From NCBI RefSeq assembly GCF_000233715.2, contig NC_021184.1, forward strand, positions 1,396,501 to 1,460,500: a stretch of DNA of 64,000 nucleotides, given 5' to 3'. Shown piece by piece: positions 60,422 through 64,000 of the stretch. Within the stretch, counting starts at the first letter, position 1, and each line of letters starts with the position of its first letter. The notes below the pieces were generated by a model that saw nothing but the letters and a program-made list of their open reading frames with translations, made no database searches and had not been told where the DNA came from. The position numbers were made by a program, and so were the translations under genes. This stretch comes from Desulfoscipio gibsoniae DSM 7213. Its GTDB lineage: Bacteria > Bacillota > Desulfotomaculia > Desulfotomaculales > Desulfallaceae.

Positions 60422-61306
60422 TTGTACTTAACTGAACAGATAACCGTGCTGGGCAACCGGCACTTTCGTATTTACGCTGTTGGTAAAAATCCAGCGGTGC
60501 TGTTGGAAGGTGCCGTTAGTGCCGTGGTACCTGCTGTTGCGGGCCAGGTGCAAAGTAGTGATATTGCACCGTCAATTAATCATTTGGTGATTATGCATGC
60601 TCATTTTGACCATGTTTGTGGCATGCCCGGGTTGCGACAGTTGTTCCCCGGCGCGCGTGTTGCCGCATCGGCCAAAGCTCGGGATGTTCTGCAGCGTTCC
60701 AAAGTGGTGGCGCACTTTTTTGCAGAAGACGCTGCCATGACCCGGGTGCTGTGCAATGAGGGTTATTTAACGGAAACAGCCGGCATTGCTGCTCCAGCAA
60801 CCATTGATGTGGACGATGTTATTGAGGATGGGATGTGCTGGGAACCGTCCCCTGGGGTGCGTTTGCAATTCTACCATGCCCCGGGGCACAGCCCGTGCAG
60901 TTTAGTGGCCTATCTCCCCGAAGGGGAAGTGCTCTTCAGCTCGGATTGCGCAGGTTTTCCCATTGACAATAATCGCTTGTTTCCTATTTTCTTTGAAAGC
61001 TATGAAAAGTACGTCTCCACCATCAACCGCCTGGCGGATTTGCCGGTAAGCATACTGGCCGGCGCACATGAACAAATCATTCAAGGATCAAAACAGGTCC
61101 GGGAGTTCTGGAATTTAGCTCGTACTGAGGCGGAATGGGCTCGGGAAAAGATTATCCTATTGCTGCAAAAGGGATTGGATGAGATGTCGGTTGTTGAAGA
61201 ACTGTTTGAATACTATTATACCGGTAACCTGCGCATTTACTCGGAGCAAAATATCCGGCTTTGTTGTAGTTTGTTGGTCAGGCGGGTTAAGGAAACTATC
61301 GAGTAA
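60422..61306 (+). CDS. metallo-beta-lactamase-fold hydrolase
   Basis: A 294-residue MBL-fold protein. The metal motif HAHFDHVCG (HxHxDH, about 59-65) is complete, with later His in YHAPGHSPCS, Asp in FSSDCAGF and a His in LAGAHEQ. The C-terminal helical tail (about 225-290) is extra. TTG at 60422 follows AGGCGG. It lies 46 nt after the amidohydrolase. A thioesterase, lactonase or glyoxalase II-type reaction is possible; the substrate is unknown. Confidence 0.82.
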   Translation: MYLTEQITVLGNRHFRIYAVGKNPAVLLEGAVSAVVPAVAGQVQSSDIAPSINHLVIMHAHFDHVCGMPGLRQLFPGARVAASAKARDVLQRSKVVAHFFAEDAAMTRVLCNEGYLTETAGIAAPATIDVDDVIEDGMCWEPSPGVRLQFYHAPGHSPCSLVAYLPEGEVLFSSDCAGFPIDNNRLFPIFFESYEKYVSTINRLADLPVSILAGAHEQIIQGSKQVREFWNLARTEAEWAREKIILLLQKGLDEMSVVEELFEYYYTGNLRIYSEQNIRLCCSLLVRRVKETIE

Positions 61307-61470
61307 AACAGAACTTTTATAGCTGTTTACAATGATGGTGTTTAATTGCAAGTCAAAGTAACGGCTGGGCAAGTAACTTTATAGCCTGTATCATTGCTAA
61401 CCGGTTTTTTGATTGTAGCATGACTTGAAAATAAAATTCCCGGCTAAATGGCTCAAAACTATGCACCGGG

Positions 61471-61486
61471 TGTGATAAATATCACG
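61471..61486. promoter_or_regulatory. CRP/FNR-type binding site
   Basis: TGTGATAAATATCACG fits TGTGA-N6-TCACA with one mismatch. Its centre is about 65 nt upstream of the predicted transcription start of the promoter at 61508-61536, a class I activator position. Confidence 0.6.
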
Positions 61487-61507
61487 GTCAACCAGTTATT
61501 AATAATA

Positions 61508-61536
61508 TGGTTTTAGACGGCTAAATTATATATAAT
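61508..61536 (+). promoter_or_regulatory. sigma-A-like promoter
   Basis: TGGTTT at 61508-61513, 17-nt spacer, TATAAT at 61531-61536. The weak -35 fits activation by the upstream CRP/FNR-type site. Confidence 0.55.
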
Positions 61537-61597
61537 GTGGCAAAACAGGTGGTTTCCTGTTAAGGTTCAAGGGGAAACCAACAGGAGGTGCATTATT

Positions 61598-62626
61598 ATG
61601 CTAAAACTACCGGGTAATTGTATGACCACTGCTATGGGTATATTGCCCCATAAGGAAATAAACGCTGCTATGGAAGTTGCTCTTACCATGGATATCCCTT
61701 TTTGGCCTCAGCTCCCCGGGTATAGCTTTTACGAGGACATGTACGTACAAGTAAGCGAAAATTTTCCCGGGATCAGGCTGGATGAACAAAAGAAAAAGTT
61801 ATGGCTGGATACAAACGCTTTTTACGAAGAATTGGGCGCATACGCAGTGCACAGTGAGGAGGAAAGTACTTTTACGCTTTCTGATGCCTATTCCGCAGCG
61901 TTTAAAACCTTTTTAAAGCAGGATTTAAGCGAGTTCGCAGTGGTGCGCGGGCAAAATATCGGGCCCATCAGCTTTGGGCTCAAGGTCACCGATGAAAATA
62001 TGAAACCCATAATTTATAATGACGAAATACGCTCATTTATGTTTGATTTTATTGCCCGTAAAATTAATGCTCAATACCGCCAGCTGCTTGATGTGCACCC
62101 TGTGCCCTTTGTGTGGGTGGATGAACCGGGGCTGGAAATACTGTTCGGGTCCTTTACGGGGTATGCAAGTGATCTGGCTAAAAGAGATTTTGCCGGTTTT
62201 TTAGATACCTTGGAGGGTCCCCGCGGCGTGCACTTATGCGGCAATCCAGATTGGTCATTTCTACTGAGCGGGTTGGATTTGGATATTCTATCCGTAGACA
62301 TCTATGGTAACGGGCACATATTTACCCGCTATGTTGATGAAATAAAAACTTTTTTAGAGCGTGGTGCCATAATTTCCTGGGGTATTGTGCCCACCCTCAC
62401 CGAGGAATTAAATGTAGAAAGCGTGGATATGCTGGCGCGCAGGCTGGAGGAATACTGGAGTTACTTGTCAGGCCGGGGGATACCGCTGGAGGTTATTTTA
62501 GACCGTGCCTGGCTGGCACCGGCCCGGTGCTGCCTGGTTAATGCCGATGGTGCTGCTACTGTGGAAAGAGCCTTTCATGCAGTTAACCAGATATCCAGGC
62601 AGCTGCAGAATAAATACGGGTTGTAA
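61598..62626 (+). CDS. stand-alone MetE C-terminal/UroD-fold protein
   Basis: A 342-residue barrel protein like the catalytic half of cobalamin-independent methionine synthase, or a core-MetE/uroporphyrinogen decarboxylase-like methyltransferase. Zinc-type ligands His212-x-Cys214 (GVHLCGNPDW) and Cys311/Cys312 (LAPARCCLVN) are seen; the usual ligand Glu appears as Asp234. The segment VDEPGLE is also family-typical. ATG at 61598 follows AGGAGGTG. Methyl donor and acceptor are unknown. It is monocistronic with a CRP-like site. Confidence 0.75.
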   Translation: MLKLPGNCMTTAMGILPHKEINAAMEVALTMDIPFWPQLPGYSFYEDMYVQVSENFPGIRLDEQKKKLWLDTNAFYEELGAYAVHSEEESTFTLSDAYSAAFKTFLKQDLSEFAVVRGQNIGPISFGLKVTDENMKPIIYNDEIRSFMFDFIARKINAQYRQLLDVHPVPFVWVDEPGLEILFGSFTGYASDLAKRDFAGFLDTLEGPRGVHLCGNPDWSFLLSGLDLDILSVDIYGNGHIFTRYVDEIKTFLERGAIISWGIVPTLTEELNVESVDMLARRLEEYWSYLSGRGIPLEVILDRAWLAPARCCLVNADGAATVERAFHAVNQISRQLQNKYGL

Positions 62627-62904
62627 CAGTTAAGCATACGATAAAGCATGCAATAAGGCATCGACCGGCGCGGATAAACCGTGCTAATATTGACAATATA
62701 AAACGTAAGCTTTAAAGTTGAAAAAGGTGAAGGTTAAAATAATAAGATGCTATAATAAGCTGGTGTTATATTTGGTCTGGTACTTATTTGTGCCAGGGCA
62801 TATATATAAGCAGTCGTGCATGCGTGCTTTTATAAGCAGGTTTGCAAACTCTTGCTCGGTAATGTCCAGGGTTGCTTATATAGAAATTTTTTATGGAGCG
62901 GATT

Positions 62905-63528
62905 ATGAACGAAAATAAAATTATGCAAAAACTAAACAATGGAAAATTAGATTTAATGGATAAAAATAATTACCTGGTATCGGAGGTGCTTCTACCGCTG
63001 GTATATAGTACCGGTGGTCTCGAGATCCTGTTTGAGGTGCGTTCCCAACACCTTAACAGGCAGCCCGGGGAAATATGTTTTCCCGGGGGCAAAGTAGAGG
63101 AAAACGAGCTTAGTCAACCGGGTTCCGCCGCCGTGAGGGAAGCTGCTGAGGAACTGGGATTGTCCACCGGTGATATAACGACCATAGGTGCGCTGGATGT
63201 GCTGGTTACCCCTATGGGAACATTGATATACCCCTTTGTGGGACGGATATTGTCCCCCGGGAATATTGCACCCAACCGTGGCGAGGTGGCTGAAGTTTTT
63301 ACTGTGCCCTTATCCTTTTTTCAGTTCAACCCCCCGCAGGTGAGTAAAGTAGAGGTGGCCACCCGTTATAGTAAAGATTTTCCTCTGCACCGGGTGCCGG
63401 AAACATATAGGGGTGATTGGACTAAGCGCTGGTCCTACCCCACATATATATATGAATACAAAAATTATTTTATTTGGGGCATGACAGCCAATATTTTACA
63501 TCATTTTTTAAGTGCTATTATCGAGTAA
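62905..63528 (+). CDS. Nudix hydrolase, CoA pyrophosphatase type
   Basis: A 207-residue Nudix protein. The Nudix box runs from GGKVEENELSQPGSAAVREA to the following AEELGL (GX5EX7REUXEEXGU with a longer first part). The upstream UPF0035-like RQPGEICFPGG matches the CoA pyrophosphatase (NudL) signature. It cleaves CoA or its derivatives to phosphopantetheine and 3',5'-ADP. ATG 62905 follows GGAGCGG; an ATG 12 nt upstream is possible. The gap 62627-62904 shows no convincing gene. Confidence 0.85.
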   Translation: MNENKIMQKLNNGKLDLMDKNNYLVSEVLLPLVYSTGGLEILFEVRSQHLNRQPGEICFPGGKVEENELSQPGSAAVREAAEELGLSTGDITTIGALDVLVTPMGTLIYPFVGRILSPGNIAPNRGEVAEVFTVPLSFFQFNPPQVSKVEVATRYSKDFPLHRVPETYRGDWTKRWSYPTYIYEYKNYFIWGMTANILHHFLSAIIE

Positions 63529-63609
63529 TAGACGAAAAGTTTGTTAACAAAGCGACTTGCTGCATTTTCAACTTGAAGCACTGTAATGGGTATAGGGGCA
63601 CGATCTTCC

Positions 63610-64000
63610 TCAGATCCACGAACGTAACTTATACTTGTCCAGTATAGTTACCTGGCCTTTTTTAACGTCAATAGCCTTTTGTCTTTTAAAATCATTAATT
63701 ATGCGATTGGCGGTTTCCCGGGAAGTGCCAATTAAACTGGCCAGATCTTGATTGGTCAACGAAATGTCAATGACTATACCCCGGTCAGTTTTAGTACCCT
63801 GTTCACCGGCCAGGAAAAGCAGCATGCTGGCGGCCCGGCGGGTAGTATCCATTAAAGCCAGCTCAATCAGCTGGTTTTGAGATATGCGCAAGCGCCGGGC
63901 CATGATTTTAAGCAATCCCAGAGCCATATCGGGGTTAGTGCCAATGATTTTTTCCATATCAGCGTTTCTAATAAAGCCCACGGTGCAGTCCTCGATTACC
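63610..64000 (-). CDS. Crp/Fnr-family transcription regulator, 5' end beyond the window
   Basis: The minus-strand frame continues to the edge (VIEDCTVGFIRNAD), so the N-terminal cyclic-nucleotide-type domain is cut off. What is seen is the end of the effector domain, the dimer helix (MALGLLKIMARRLRISQNQLIELAL) and the HTH_Crp domain with SLTNQDLASLIGTSRETANR as reading helix. No Fnr-type N-terminal cysteines can be checked. It could bind the CRP-like site at 61471. Confidence 0.85.
   Translation of the reverse strand, partial: VIEDCTVGFIRNADMEKIIGTNPDMALGLLKIMARRLRISQNQLIELALMDTTRRAASMLLFLAGEQGTKTDRGIVIDISLTNQDLASLIGTSRETANRIINDFKRQKAIDVKKGQVTILDKYKLRSWI

Larger units (their letters stand above)
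61307..61597. other. 291-nt regulatory region before the MetE-like gene
   Basis: Contains the CRP-like site and promoter listed separately. The first 150 nt show nothing coding. Confidence 0.5.

Noticed and set aside
30902-61306. A complete benzoyl-CoA degradation island
   Set aside because: No recognisable diene-CoA hydratase, 6-hydroxycyclohexene-carbonyl-CoA dehydrogenase or ring hydrolase set, and no Bam class II genes. One crotonase and one hydroxyacyl-CoA dehydrogenase are too few.
62718-62918. Open frame of 66 codons before the Nudix gene
   Set aside because: No good ribosome site, odd composition, overlaps the Nudix start, no family resemblance.

Overview
The window looks like a chromosomal segment of an anaerobic, spore-forming Firmicute of the Desulfotomaculum/Pelotomaculum type (Peptococcaceae). 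The evidence is the dgt-dnaG-rpoD order, sporulation and germination genes (spoVA set, gerA operon), strong Shine-Dalgarno sites with many GTG/TTG starts, oxygen-sensitive Fe-S chemistry (2-oxoacid:ferredoxin oxidoreductase, aryl-CoA reductase-type proteins) and a [NiFe] hydrogenase. This assignment is inference from gene content; no rRNA is present.

Layout. 1-6.0 kb: housekeeping genes (RNA 2',3'-cyclic phosphodiesterase, an Fe-S flavoprotein-like gene, dgt, dnaG, rpoD). 6.0-6.6 kb: a five-gene tRNA operon (Asn, Met, Glu, Val, Val) with a clear promoter and terminator. 6.8-11.6 kb: a sporulation block with two DUF421 proteins, two stand-alone DUF1657 proteins, SpoVAC, SpoVAD, SpoVAE and a YhcN/YlaJ lipoprotein; it has the same family set as the mobile spoVA operon known to raise spore heat resistance in Bacillus. 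11.7-17.0 kb (minus strand): an Fe-S flavoprotein, then a germinant receptor operon gerAA-gerAB-gerAC plus a small two-helix fourth subunit, with a frameshifted relic of a second gerAB upstream. 17.2-23.3 kb: a [NiFe] hydrogenase (small and large subunits, b-type cytochrome, maturation protease) interleaved with an L,D-transpeptidase and a ferritin-like protein. 23.3-26 kb: universal stress protein, trmK and a Nif3 protein.

26-61 kb is a long catabolic region. It starts with a NarL-type two-component system and a XylR_N/V4R-PucR fusion regulator. It holds two D-2-hydroxyacid dehydrogenases, two BcrC/BcrB-like reductase/dehydratase subunits, an arylpyruvate-type ferredoxin oxidoreductase (iorAB), two PaaK-type ligases plus a third truncated copy, a Na+/solute symporter with a tiny partner protein, a 3-hydroxyacyl-CoA dehydrogenase, a crotonase, an M24 peptidase, an MFS transporter, two further acyl-CoA ligases, a MoaD/ThiS protein, two BcrD/BcrA-like ATP-dependent electron activators, a ferredoxin-like protein, two divergent adenine-deaminase-family amidohydrolases, a sigma-54 activator and a metallo-beta-lactamase-fold protein. 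Together these suggest uptake, CoA activation and reductive or oxidative processing of aromatic or aryl-2-oxo/2-hydroxy acids. The aryl-CoA reductase-like enzyme is split between 31.9-34.3 kb and 50.9-52.9 kb, and the usual ring-cleavage genes are absent, so the substrate is open. Two promoter regions about 20 kb apart share an 83-nt element at about 80% identity, which points to common control.

61.3-64 kb: a stand-alone MetE/UroD-fold protein behind a CRP-like site, a Nudix hydrolase and the 3' part of a Crp/Fnr regulator that runs off the window end.
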